From Jiella sonneratiae (GTDB lineage: Bacteria; Pseudomonadota; Alphaproteobacteria; Rhizobiales; Rhizobiaceae), in the NCBI RefSeq assembly GCF_017353515.1, contig NZ_JAFMPY010000029.1, positions 1-59,530 on the forward strand: a stretch of DNA of 59,530 bases, in the 5' to 3' direction. Positions 59,151 to 59,530 of the stretch are shown here, piece after piece (position 1 is the stretch's first letter; each line of letters begins with the position of its first letter). The notes under the pieces are model-generated. The model did not search any database. It worked only from the letters and a program-made list of their open reading frames with translations, and was not told the DNA's origin. The translations under genes and the position numbers were made by a program.

Positions 59151-59370
59151 GGGTGGTGAGGGCGAGGGACGGAGGGCCGGGTGGCCGATGCGGCCCCGGC
59201 GGACCGGAGCGGGTGCGGGCAGCCGGGGCGGCGGCGGCTCCCGGATTTTGGTTTGCGCCCGGACTCGGACCGTTCTGCGTCTCAACAGCCGAGCGGCAAA
59301 TCTCGACCCGTGTCTGATGCGCAATAATCTCCAGGGCTCCGAATCCATGTTTCATACCAGATTCGGGTGA

Positions 59371-59530
59371 TCAGGTCGGCCTGACTGGCTTGGGCCACCA
59401 TGCAAAGCTTGTATGCGCCGCGACGGTTTGGCGTTGTTGGTCGAGTTCGCGGCAGCGTTTTTCGAGAACGAGCTCGAGGTCCCCGAGCGTTTCGAAGTAT
59501 CGATTGGCGAGCGGTTCGTCGACGAGCGGC
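59371..59530 (-). CDS. IS630-type transposase, C-terminal fragment (cut by window edge)
   Basis: A minus-strand frame enters from the right edge and stops at TGA (59371-59373). The 52 residues read P-L-V-D-E-P-L-A-N-R-Y-F at first and end in F-A-W-W-P-K-P-V-R-P-T. The L-A-N-R-x-F ... L-x-x-R-C ... F-x-W-W-P pattern is the usual C-terminus of IS630-family transposases. A CCGAATC/GATTCGG inverted pair around 59340-59368 may be part of the element end. Integrity cannot be judged. Confidence 0.75.
   Translation of the reverse strand, partial: PLVDEPLANRYFETLGDLELVLEKRCRELDQQRQTVAAHTSFAWWPKPVRPT

Overview
The window reads as a GC-rich (roughly two-thirds GC by eye) alphaproteobacterial chromosome segment, most likely from the Hyphomicrobiales (Rhizobiales). 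The evidence is the family content (DUF6456, DUF5330, DUF1491, a Flp/Tad pilus set, PCu(A)C, choline-sulfatase), a rhlE promoter close to the alphaproteobacterial CTTGAC-N17-CTATAT consensus, a PhaR-type TGC-rich site, and intergenic palindromes of the kind common in this order. Genus cannot be fixed from sequence alone. Both ends lie inside insertion sequences: an IS5-type transposase tail on the left and an IS630-type transposase tail on the right.

Layout: 0.1-2.4 kb purine salvage (add-deoB). 2.4-6.5 kb a small Tad/Flp pilus satellite (two TadE-like pseudopilins, a CpaC-type N-domain protein, Flp pilin, CpaA prepilin peptidase) and a secreted protein of unknown role. 6.7-11.6 kb a complete branched-chain amino acid ABC transporter (livK-G-F-H-M order on the minus strand). 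11.7-18.1 kb housekeeping and cell-cycle flavoured genes: a stand-alone DnaA domain-IV protein, DUF6456, SufE, DUF5330, a membrane sensor kinase preceded by a CtrA-like half site, a peptidoglycan-binding-domain protein and DUF1491.

18.2-33.6 kb is the most interesting block and has a nitrogen theme. It starts with a single-chain Amt ammonium transporter-HAMP-PAS-GGDEF-EAL protein (18233-21394). A homocysteine S-methyltransferase and a phasin-like gene with a PhaR-type site follow. A MocR-type regulator is then transcribed divergently from an Nit1C (MSMEG_0572-0569 / Sll0783-0787) nitrilase cluster, which is followed by an acetolactate-synthase-like TPP enzyme. The 266-bp divergent control region carries long direct and inverted repeats. 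Nit1C clusters have been linked experimentally to cyanide assimilation as a nitrogen source, so this block plausibly couples ammonium sensing, c-di-GMP and nitrile/cyanide nitrogen use. That coupling is inference from proximity only.

33.6-42 kb: PHA-associated protein, RhlE helicase, D-Ala-D-Ala carboxypeptidase, a copper-chaperone pair, DUF427, betaine-aldehyde dehydrogenase (betB), and an ECF sigma/anti-sigma pair with a small membrane protein. 42.2-47.2 kb: a CUT1-type sugar ABC transporter (ATPase, Tat-type binding protein, two permeases), interrupted between binding protein and permeases by two large palindromic repeat elements. 47.3-51 kb: fatty-acid synthesis genes fabD-fabG-acpP-fabF. 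51-59.1 kb: GST, clpB, a GSU2403-type nucleotidyltransferase-fold protein with an inverted repeat over its ribosome site, a MATE exporter and choline-sulfatase (betC). No tRNA, rRNA, CRISPR array or prophage was seen.
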